This document shows, in pieces, positions 34,116 through 40,792 of a stretch of DNA of 40,792 nucleotides. Below the pieces are notes generated by a model. That model did no database searches. It saw only the letters and a program-made list of their open reading frames with translations, and had not been told where the DNA came from. This DNA comes from a gamma proteobacterium HIMB30. GTDB lineage: Bacteria > Pseudomonadota > Gammaproteobacteria > Pseudomonadales > Litorivicinaceae. The stretch covers positions 1-40,792 of the forward strand of contig AGIG01000036.1 of NCBI GenBank assembly GCA_000227525.2. The letters are read 5' to 3'. Made by a program: the position numbers and the translations under genes. The first letter of the stretch is position 1. Each line of letters begins with the position of its first letter.

Positions 34116-35912
34116 CTATCGGCCCCGAGCGATCCCCTCACGACGAGGATCGGCGCCACCTGTCAATTGATCAGGTTCTACTTTAATGACGTGGATTCCA
34201 CTATTCAAATCACGTGCTTTGACGGCGTTTCCTTTGCTCATTAATGCGGATCCAAACGCCATCATTTCAGTTCCTTTTTCAATATCAATAGATCCGTTCC
34301 GGCTACTGATCCGCCCTTGGTTCACGGCTTCTTGTGGCGACATATCAAAATCAATCAAAGCAACGATTGTTTGTGCGACGTAACTGATGATTCGGCTGCC
34401 GCCAGGCGATCCGAGCACGTATTTCAAAGACCCGTCGGGCCCATAAATGATAGTCGGAGCCATCGAACTCCGGGGCCGTTTTCTCGGCTCGACTCGGTTA
34501 GCAACCGGCTTTCCGTTCTTTTGCGGACGAAATGAAAAATCAGTCAATTCGTTATTCAAGAGAAATCCCGATGTGAATAATCCAGATCCGAAGCCACTTT
34601 CAATGGTCGTTGTGAGAGAGACCGCATTACCATCACGATCGATAATTGAAACATGACTCGTTCCAGGCAATCCGTCTGTTGTATCTGGTGATAGACTCAC
34701 GGTATCAACTGGCGTACCAGCTTTCACCGGAACAGCCATCGCTCCATTCAAATCGATCAAGGCGGCTCGATTCCGCAGATATTCTCTTGCAAGCAACGCA
34801 TCGATGGGAGCCTCAGTGAAATCGGGATCTGCCAAAAACAAATTGCGGTCTGCAAAGGCTAATTTGCCCGCCTCGACGAATAGATGCCAGGTCATCGGAT
34901 GCTCCGGGCCAAGCATCTCCAAATTAAAGAACTCGAGAATGCCGAGTATCTGGGCCACGGTCACGCCACCCGATGAGGGTGGGCCCATACCGCAGATTTG
35001 ATGCCCGCGGTACTGTGAGCAAACCGGGGTACGCTCGATCGTTTGATATGCCGCAAGATCTTCCCGATCCATGAGGCCTGCGTTGAGAACAGATTCTTTA
35101 ACAGAAGCAACAATCTCACCGGCAATCTGCCCACGGTAGAATGACTCGCCCCGATCGCGTTGAATCGTTCTCAAGGTCTCCACGAATTGTGGGTTTTTCA
35201 ATAAGTCTCCAGGTTGCAGCGGGCGACCGTTTGGAAAGAAATAATCGGACGCTTCGGTGAATTGTTGTAGCCGTTTTCCGCCGTAACCATCGAGCGACTT
35301 CGAAAGCCGTGGAGACACCGAGAACCCATTTGTCGCGAGGGCAATCGCCTGCTCGAACAATGTGTCCCACTCAAGTCGACCAAACCGAGAATGTGCATGA
35401 TCCATCAGGGCAAGTGTTCCCGGAACACCGACCGAAAGCCCGCCGGGAACCACATCAAACCAACGACGGGGCTTTCCGTCATCGTCAAGAAACAGGGTTT
35501 CATCAGCGCGTTGTGGCGCAAACTCTCGTCCGTCGAGTGAAATCAAGGATTGCGTTTGTGCATCGTGATAGAGCAAAAACGCACCACCGCCGATTCCGGA
35601 ACTTTGGGGTTCAACCAAATTGAGTACCATTTGTACCGCGACCATGGCATCGATCGCGGTCCCTCCACGCTCGAGAACGTTCAAGCCGGCATCGACTGCT
35701 AACGGATGGGCCGCGACGACCATCTCATGTGTGGCGACGACCGAGTCTTTAGACGTCAATGCGACAGTCTGTTCTGGCTGGATATCGTTTTGTGCAACAC
35801 TTATCGGAACCGGACAAAGCAACACGAAAGCAAGCGACCGCACAACAACCGATCGAACAAAACCAATTGTCTGCTGGGTGAATGCACGGGCTCTGATCGC
35901 GACCAATCTCAT
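34116..35912 (-). CDS. ggt: Gamma-glutamyltransferase (periplasmic)
   Basis: The 598-residue Ntn-hydrolase precursor cleaves gamma-glutamyl bonds of glutathione and related compounds. A signal-like N-terminus (basic, then VVVRSLAFVLLCPVPISVA) ends near residue 41. The autocatalytic Thr in GTSHVSI (about residue 418) splits it into two subunits; upstream are ERGGTAIDAM and PQSSGIGGGAF, downstream GSPGGSRII. The ATG at 35912 is 4 bases after the dioxygenase stop; a longer frame to 36014 would overlap that gene. The mature enzyme should be periplasmic. Confidence 0.92.
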   Translation of the reverse strand: MRLVAIRARAFTQQTIGFVRSVVVRSLAFVLLCPVPISVAQNDIQPEQTVALTSKDSVVATHEMVVAAHPLAVDAGLNVLERGGTAIDAMVAVQMVLNLVEPQSSGIGGGAFLLYHDAQTQSLISLDGREFAPQRADETLFLDDDGKPRRWFDVVPGGLSVGVPGTLALMDHAHSRFGRLEWDTLFEQAIALATNGFSVSPRLSKSLDGYGGKRLQQFTEASDYFFPNGRPLQPGDLLKNPQFVETLRTIQRDRGESFYRGQIAGEIVASVKESVLNAGLMDREDLAAYQTIERTPVCSQYRGHQICGMGPPSSGGVTVAQILGILEFFNLEMLGPEHPMTWHLFVEAGKLAFADRNLFLADPDFTEAPIDALLAREYLRNRAALIDLNGAMAVPVKAGTPVDTVSLSPDTTDGLPGTSHVSIIDRDGNAVSLTTTIESGFGSGLFTSGFLLNNELTDFSFRPQKNGKPVANRVEPRKRPRSSMAPTIIYGPDGSLKYVLGSPGGSRIISYVAQTIVALIDFDMSPQEAVNQGRISSRNGSIDIEKGTEMMAFGSALMSKGNAVKARDLNSGIHVIKVEPDQLTGGADPRREGIARGR

Positions 35913-35916
35913 CGGC

Positions 35917-36531
35917 CTATCCGAGGACTGGATCAAAACGTGCAACCAGTTCTGATTCGGCTGGATCCCGCGAGGCTTCAAAAGCAACCTCCAGTGACTG
36001 TCTCGACTGCTCATTGCGGATCGCGTTTAAGAGAAAATCCCGTTTGTTCGCGGGCTCACCCCGAATATAGATTTGCGTCACCAGCTCTCGTGAACCATCG
36101 ATCACCTTCATGTGAATGTGTGGCGCCCGTCCGGGGTAGGCCACAGGCTTGATGGTTTTAAATCGATAATTACCGTTGTTATCTGTGGTAGTCTGCCCAT
36201 ATCCCTGAAAGAAAGGATCCACACCACCTCCGTCGCGGGGGTGATGATATGCACCGAACGCATCACATTGCCATATTTCGACTCGGGCGTTCTTGATCGG
36301 CGCGCCACTCTGATCCGTCACACGACCCGACAATCGCGTGAATTGACCCGTGGCTTGGCCGTTTTTGCCGTCCACAAATGTCAGATCGGCATCACTGTCG
36401 ACCGGCAGTTTGTGCGGATAAAACGGCCCGAGACTCTGCCAAGGTGTGACGCGCGCACGAGCCGAACTCGCGATTGAATACAGTGTAAGACCTGAAAATC
36501 CTGTCAGAAAGGTCCGTCTTGATAGGCTCAT
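35917..36531 (-). CDS. Tat-exported intradiol ring-cleavage dioxygenase-like protein
   Basis: The 204-residue protein of the protocatechuate/catechol dioxygenase fold begins with a twin-arginine signal SRRTFLTG (residues 4-11). The non-haem Fe(III) ligands are visible as Tyr in FGAYHHPRD (near 95), a Tyr in VAYPGRAPHIHMK (near 131) and the two His of PHIH. Cytoplasmic catabolic dioxygenases lack the signal; exported members are a poorly characterised group. No aromatic catabolism genes lie nearby. It is followed 4 bases later by gamma-glutamyltransferase, so both products act outside the cytoplasm. Confidence 0.87.
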   Translation of the reverse strand: MSLSRRTFLTGFSGLTLYSIASSARARVTPWQSLGPFYPHKLPVDSDADLTFVDGKNGQATGQFTRLSGRVTDQSGAPIKNARVEIWQCDAFGAYHHPRDGGGVDPFFQGYGQTTTDNNGNYRFKTIKPVAYPGRAPHIHMKVIDGSRELVTQIYIRGEPANKRDFLLNAIRNEQSRQSLEVAFEASRDPAESELVARFDPVLG

Positions 36532-36900
36532 CTCTCACTCCTTATCAAATCCTCGTCGATCGTTCTGGTGATGCCTCTTCATTGTTTTTAATAGAGGCTC
36601 TGTCACTGGAACCAAACGATCAGATCAATCACTCGGCTACACCAACGAGATCAACGCGAGACACAAGGCTTGTCAAGGCAACGACGCTTGCCGATATCCT
36701 CTGGTCATCCGCGATGCGACTCAAACGACTGCCCACAAATTGTGCATTTTTTATACTGCGTGACACAGCAATACACATTATTCTACTAATGTCGATTGCC
36801 CGTCGACGCAATGCTTTGTATTCGCCTTGAGCATTGCTATTCCAATCCGGGGACATATCGGATGTGTCCTTCTTTTTGTCCGACAATACAAGAGGAAGGC
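36532..36900. other. Gap between the dioxygenase and the next small ORF
   Basis: About 370 bases without a certain gene. It should contain the promoter for the dioxygenase operon on the minus strand and for the ABC operon on the plus strand. The only coding candidate is the weak minus-strand ORF at 36629-36856, listed separately. Confidence 0.5.
36629..36856 (-). CDS. Uncertain 75-residue hypothetical protein
   Basis: Minus-strand ORF in an otherwise unassigned gap. The ATG at 36856 has AAGGA about 10 bases upstream; an in-frame TTG at 36886 would add 10 lysine-rich residues. The product is basic in its first half (GEYKALRRRAIDISR) and ends SRVDLVGVAE. Codon use includes several rare ATA/AGA/AGG codons, so it may be chance. 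No family recognised. It would precede the dioxygenase by 97 bases on the same strand. Confidence 0.3.
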   Translation of the reverse strand: MSPDWNSNAQGEYKALRRRAIDISRIMCIAVSRSIKNAQFVGSRLSRIADDQRISASVVALTSLVSRVDLVGVAE

Positions 36901-36903
36901 CGT

Positions 36904-36996
36904 GTGTCTGATGATCAAATTTTCTACGTCATAGCGGTCTCGCTTGCACTCACAGTGTGTTGGATCGGAGCCAGTATGATTTTTGGTCCATTCTGA
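36904..36996 (+). CDS. 30-residue putative single-helix membrane peptide ahead of the ABC exporter
   Basis: GTG-started ORF with a strong AGAGGAAGG a few bases upstream and a TGA stop, 6 bases before the ABC exporter ATG. The product has a short acidic start (SDDQ), then a hydrophobic helix (IFYVIAVSLALTVCWIGASM), ending IFGPF. The ABC gene has no good ribosome site of its own, so translation of this small ORF may feed it. Function unknown. Confidence 0.62.
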   Translation: MSDDQIFYVIAVSLALTVCWIGASMIFGPF

Positions 36997-37002
36997 ACCA
37001 AT

Positions 37003-38805
37003 ATGGACCTCGCCAAACAAGCACGCGTCTTAAAACCCTATTTTTGGACGCATCAGCGCGATGATTTAAAGCTCAAATTGATTGCAGCCCTTGGATGCTT
37101 GGTGTTAGCCAAAGCCAGTAATCTTGCCACCCCTTGGTTACTCGGCTTGTTGGTTGACAAATTAAACGGCGAGGCACTTGTTTCGACATGGGTACTTGGC
37201 GCAATTGGGCTGGTTGTGGTCTACGCCATCAGTCGACTGTTGGCTTTGGTCTTCTCTGAGTTACGAGAGGTCTTGTTTACCCATGTTTCGCAACATGCCA
37301 TCCGTGTTTTAACGCGTCAGACTTTTGCACACCTGCATCAATTACCGCTCGATTTCCATTTGTCACGGCACACAGGGTCACTCGATCGGCTGGTCGACCG
37401 AGGCACCAAAGCGATTGATTTTCTCCTGCGATATATCGTATTTAACGTGGGTCCGACGTTGATCGAGCTGGCTTTGGTCTGTGTCATTGTCTGGAGTCTT
37501 TTTGGAGGACTCTACGCACTGATCATCACAGCGACTGTCCTCGTCTATATCGTTTTGACGCTCAAAGTCACAAGCTGGCGATTGCGTTTTCGGCGTGAAA
37601 TGAACTCCGCCGATAACCTCGTTGCTGGCCGAATGGTCGACAGTTTCGTGAATGTCGAAAATGTGCGCTTATTCACCAATGAACATTACGAGACTGACCG
37701 CCTTGATCGCGGGCTGGCTGAGTATGAGCGCGCAGCCAATCAGAGCAGAATGTCCCTTTTGTATCTCAATTTGAGTCAAACACTTGTTGTCTTAGCTGGG
37801 GTCACCGCAGTCCTGATCTTGGCAGCACGCAACGTCGAGAGTGGCCTATTAACAGTTGGTGGGTTTGTCACGCTGAATACTTACATCTTACAAGCGTTCC
37901 AACCACTCAATTTCTTAGGATCAATTTATCGTCAAATCAGACAATCATTGATCGATATGGAAAGCCTTTTTGATGTGCTTGAAGAACCGACCGAATCTGA
38001 TGCAATCAATGCGAGGACAGAGATCAAGGGGTCAACTATTACGTTCGACAATGTCCACTTCGCGTACGAGGCCGAACGCCCCATTCTTCGAGGCGTTTCA
38101 TTGACAGTGCAACCGAAACAGACAGTCGCCATTGTTGGAGAGACTGGTTGCGGTAAGACCACAATCGGGAAGTTATTGTTAAAAATTATCGAGCCCGACC
38201 AGGGTGTCATTCGCTTTGGTTCGAACGAGTTATCACAATTACAACGGCATGCTGTCCGCGACGCGATCGGAGTCGTGCCCCAAGATACCGTCCTCTTTAA
38301 CGATACACTCGGCTATAACGTCAGATATGGCAATATCGACGCCAGTGATGACGAAGTGCGTGAGGCACTTAAGGCAGCCGGCATGGGTGAATTCCTTGAA
38401 CACCTCTCCGCTGGACTCGAGACAGAGGTCGGCGCAAGAGGACTGAAGTTATCTGGCGGAGAAAAGCAACGCATCGCGATCGCTCGAGTGATCCTAAAAA
38501 ATCCTGACATCTTATTGCTTGATGAGGCCACTTCATCGCTCGATATCTCCACCGAACGGCAAGTCCAAAAAAACCTGGACGATCTCGCAAGTGACCGGAC
38601 AACACTTGTCATTGCACATCGCCTCAGTACGATTCGACATGCTGATTTAATCCTTGTGATGCGAGACGGCATGATTCAGGAGTCAGGAGACTTCGAAGCC
38701 CTGATTGCGAAGAAGGGACAATTTAAATCACTATGGGATCTGCAACAAATTGCCAACCAAAAGCACACCAGCGATTCGACTCACCATCCGACTCATGCAT
38801 ACTAA
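37003..38805 (+). CDS. Atm1/HMT1-type ABC exporter (fused membrane and ATPase domains)
   Basis: This 600-residue half-transporter has six membrane helices in residues about 20-310 and a nucleotide-binding domain from about 345. Visible are Walker A GETGCGKTT (near 381), Q-loop GVVPQDTVLFNDT (near 424), signature LSGGEKQRIAIARV (near 484), Walker B DILLLDEATSSLD (near 503) and switch His in IAHRLSTIRHAD. The FTHVSQHAIRVLTRQTFAHL segment before the membrane core matches mitochondrial Atm1 and bacterial NaAtm1-like exporters, which move glutathione and metal-thiol conjugates. The dimer sits in the inner membrane. A nearby gamma-glutamyltransferase is consistent with glutathione traffic, though that is inference. 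Confidence 0.9.
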   Translation: MDLAKQARVLKPYFWTHQRDDLKLKLIAALGCLVLAKASNLATPWLLGLLVDKLNGEALVSTWVLGAIGLVVVYAISRLLALVFSELREVLFTHVSQHAIRVLTRQTFAHLHQLPLDFHLSRHTGSLDRLVDRGTKAIDFLLRYIVFNVGPTLIELALVCVIVWSLFGGLYALIITATVLVYIVLTLKVTSWRLRFRREMNSADNLVAGRMVDSFVNVENVRLFTNEHYETDRLDRGLAEYERAANQSRMSLLYLNLSQTLVVLAGVTAVLILAARNVESGLLTVGGFVTLNTYILQAFQPLNFLGSIYRQIRQSLIDMESLFDVLEEPTESDAINARTEIKGSTITFDNVHFAYEAERPILRGVSLTVQPKQTVAIVGETGCGKTTIGKLLLKIIEPDQGVIRFGSNELSQLQRHAVRDAIGVVPQDTVLFNDTLGYNVRYGNIDASDDEVREALKAAGMGEFLEHLSAGLETEVGARGLKLSGGEKQRIAIARVILKNPDILLLDEATSSLDISTERQVQKNLDDLASDRTTLVIAHRLSTIRHADLILVMRDGMIQESGDFEALIAKKGQFKSLWDLQQIANQKHTSDSTHHPTHAY

Positions 38806-38884
38806 GCCACTGAAACGCACGTGACGATGAGTTGTGAGCGTATCAATGGCACGAACTGAAGACGATCAGCGGAGATAGCAAACC

Positions 38885-39358
38885 ATGCGTATCGAAAATC
38901 CATCTGAATTGAGCCAATATGCCGATGACTTGACTCAGGCGTTTCCAGATGTGTTGGGACTTGCTCGTGGCCTTGATCAGACTGAAGCGGTTGCTGACGC
39001 CATCGCCTTTCATCCTGTCGTTCTCGGATTTTTTAACGGATTTGGTCGAACCATGGTCCGTGTCGCTTCGTTAAGGCTCAAACTCGATACGGAAGCACAA
39101 GCACTTGTGACCTATCGAGCGATCGCCAACATCATGAACCGATTTGGTGAAATGGAGCGGATCGAACAGGCGATTCATGAGCTGACGAACGAGCCAACTG
39201 ATGATTTCCTCCGTTACCAGGAACTTGGCATCCAGTACTTGCGTGCGGTCTCGACGTCAGGCAATCAGGCGATCACAGAACAGATTCTCAAGCTCGTTAA
39301 TCAACAGATCTCAATGTTGCTTGATGAACACGGCCTTCATCCCATTCCCAAGCACTAG
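38885..39358 (+). CDS. Unrecognised helical protein
   Basis: The 157-residue soluble protein follows the ABC exporter by 79 bases with GGAG before its ATG. It lacks signal peptide, membrane helix or metal motif. Most of it looks alpha-helical, with heptad-like hydrophobic spacing in 60-150 (VASLRLKLDTEAQALVTYRA; LKLVNQQISMLLDEHG). Codon use and ribosome site support a real gene. It ends 5 bases from the opposing transporter gene. I do not recognise a family. Confidence 0.75.
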   Translation: MRIENPSELSQYADDLTQAFPDVLGLARGLDQTEAVADAIAFHPVVLGFFNGFGRTMVRVASLRLKLDTEAQALVTYRAIANIMNRFGEMERIEQAIHELTNEPTDDFLRYQELGIQYLRAVSTSGNQAITEQILKLVNQQISMLLDEHGLHPIPKH

Positions 39359-39363
39359 TTATC

Positions 39364-40792
39364 TCAGTCTGTTGATCGGAGCGGACTCCGCTGAATCACG
39401 GCAACAACCGCGATCGGAAGCACAATGGTAATCAGAGCCACAGCAATCAATAACAAGCCAAGTTCAGAATAATCAGCCGCCGTTGTGACTTGTTGAGTGA
39501 CCGGATCAATGATTTGCCGTGATACCTCAAAGATTTGATTGATGTACTTCGTCGCCAAAGCACTTGCTGATAACGCTAAATTGGTAAAGGATGCAAAGAC
39601 TGCGAAGAAAGTCGCCTTCAACTCATCGGGTGCATTTTTCGCGATCCACGCCAATAACGGAATCATTGAGATTTGACCGAGAGGTGATTCGAGAGCCGTA
39701 TTCAGGATCGCGATAAAGCGCGCATCAACGACCCCACCCGTCAGTGCTGCGGTCCATTGATGCAACCCGTAATACATGCCGATGCTTGGCAAGAACAGAC
39801 ATCCACCAATCAATGACAATACAACAATAATTCGAGCGATCGAGTAATGCGCGACCAGCGGCCTCAACAGAATGATACCAAGCAGCGTCAAGGCCGACGA
39901 TATCGCCGCCAAGATCGACAAAAACTGCTCATCGAATAAAAGCACATCGATTTCGAACCAGGTCAAACCGGGGCCGGGTGAAGGTACCGCCCGAAAGACA
40001 AAGATCGCAATCGCTGTACCAACAACCATCAGCCGCGTTTCTGCACTCAAATAGCCCAATAGTTGGCCCATTAAATAGACAATAATCGCCATCGAGCCGA
40101 GGAACACAATTTCCTGAGCAAAGGGGATATCAAAGCTGCCAACGGAGACTGAAAAAATGACAAACAGTAAACTGCCATTCAGTACCGCCCAATTCGGACG
40201 GATCTTTGACGTCGTTTCACGATTTTGAGATTGGGCATGATGAAGATACTTCGCCAAAATCACGCCCGCTATCGAGACACAGGGTATGGCTAATGCATAT
40301 AGATAGATACTTGCATACACCGAGCGCTTGGCATCATCGGTCAATGATTCAACATCACTGAACAAAACCACATTCAGAAGTGCGACTAGCAAACTTCCGC
40401 CAATCACTGCAAAGCGACCCAATGCCTGCATTGTCGTATGCATCTCTTTGATGTCTGACGCTGGAAGCGGTCGACCGGATTCATCGTTTGTCGGTACCGC
40501 CTCGACGGTCATAGCGTCTGCCACAACATCCTGCAGCACATAACCCACCGGGGCTAGGATCACGCTGATGACATACCATACCTCAACAGACATCACCGCA
40601 CGCATCGTCTCGGTATGCGCGATGAGACCAAACATAATCAGCAAACTCGAAGTAATGACGAGCGCACCGAGGTAAACAAAATACGTCTTGTGTCGCCAAA
40701 ACAGATCCACCAGATGACCGAGAGGCATCTTGAGAGCCCAGGGAAGTCCAGCCCAAAATCCAAGACCCGCCAAAAATGCGGCCGACAGACCT
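39364..40792 (-). CDS. Folate/biopterin-type (BT1) MFS transporter, 5' end cut by the window
   Basis: At least 475 residues of a 12-helix transporter. The opening region AGLGFWAGLPWALKMPLGHL resembles BT1 folate-biopterin carriers of cyanobacteria, plants and marine bacteria, and a DVVADAMTVEAVP motif near residue 90 supports the family. The frame remains open to the window edge, so the true start lies beyond 40792. The substrate (pterin, folate or other) is unproven. It converges with the helical protein gene. Confidence 0.8.
   Translation of the reverse strand, partial: GLSAAFLAGLGFWAGLPWALKMPLGHLVDLFWRHKTYFVYLGALVITSSLLIMFGLIAHTETMRAVMSVEVWYVISVILAPVGYVLQDVVADAMTVEAVPTNDESGRPLPASDIKEMHTTMQALGRFAVIGGSLLVALLNVVLFSDVESLTDDAKRSVYASIYLYALAIPCVSIAGVILAKYLHHAQSQNRETTSKIRPNWAVLNGSLLFVIFSVSVGSFDIPFAQEIVFLGSMAIIVYLMGQLLGYLSAETRLMVVGTAIAIFVFRAVPSPGPGLTWFEIDVLLFDEQFLSILAAISSALTLLGIILLRPLVAHYSIARIIVVLSLIGGCLFLPSIGMYYGLHQWTAALTGGVVDARFIAILNTALESPLGQISMIPLLAWIAKNAPDELKATFFAVFASFTNLALSASALATKYINQIFEVSRQIIDPVTQQVTTAADYSELGLLLIAVALITIVLPIAVVAVIQRSPLRSTD

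Noticed and set aside
35706-36152. 148-residue + strand ORF across ggt and the dioxygenase
   Set aside because: Opposes two genes with visible catalytic motifs and exported-protein signals; composition is shadow-like.
1-40792. CRISPR arrays, rRNA/tRNA genes, insertion sequences, prophage or attachment sites
   Set aside because: I looked for regularly spaced repeats, cloverleaf-like segments with conserved arms, transposase/integrase motifs and terminal inverted repeats and found none. Short scattered GATC/CGATCG palindromes are ordinary sequence background here.

Overview
The window is a gene-dense, operon-rich bacterial chromosome segment with roughly half G+C by eye. I see no mobile elements, RNA genes or CRISPR. 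The gene families (formate-dependent PurT, a Tat-dependent TRAP binding protein, tripartite tricarboxylate transporter genes, a NavMs-like sodium channel, sulfonate catabolism) suggest a marine or saline-water gammaproteobacterium. Family resemblance alone cannot fix the genus.

Region 1 (93-7160, + strand) is one tightly coupled operon. It encodes a three-part carboxylate transporter (binding protein, TctB, TctA), a 515-aa thiamine-diphosphate (ThDP) enzyme, a small alpha/beta hydrolase, a TauE/SafE anion exporter and a mandelate-racemase-type enolase-superfamily enzyme. From tctB onward the genes overlap or abut by a few bases. This gene set does not match a pathway I can name and is the best candidate for an undescribed catabolic module, probably for a sulfonated or other 2-hydroxy/2-oxo acid.

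Region 2 (7149-25130) is a nearly complete route for 2,3-dihydroxypropane-1-sulfonate (DHPS) and sulfolactate. A LacI-type regulator diverges from a small membrane protein, a TRAP importer (HpsKLM type), HpsN and two further dehydrogenases. Expected flow is DHPS import, epimerisation by the SDR and Zn-alcohol dehydrogenase, and oxidation to (R)-sulfolactate by HpsN. SuyAB then splits sulfolactate into pyruvate and sulfite; SlcC and ComC interconvert sulfolactate enantiomers. A cytoplasm-facing SoeABC enzyme oxidises sulfite to sulfate, and a second TauE/SafE protein may export sulfite or sulfate. GntR/HutC and IclR regulators sit beside suyAB and soeABC.

Region 3 (25137-40792) is more mixed: SulP anion transporter plus UspA, thiolase, 3-mercaptopyruvate sulfurtransferase, Bcr/CflA-type efflux pump, HugZ-like FMN protein with a BacNav sodium channel, PurT, gamma-glutamyltransferase with a Tat-exported intradiol dioxygenase, an Atm1-type ABC exporter, an unrecognised helical protein, and a folate/biopterin-type transporter cut by the window end. 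Three very short ORFs with good ribosome-binding sites, each predicting a single membrane helix, lie in the apparent gaps here.

Convergent gene ends overlap or touch almost everywhere, leaving little room for conventional terminators. Hairpins occur at informative places instead: after both solute-binding-protein genes and between suyB and slcC.
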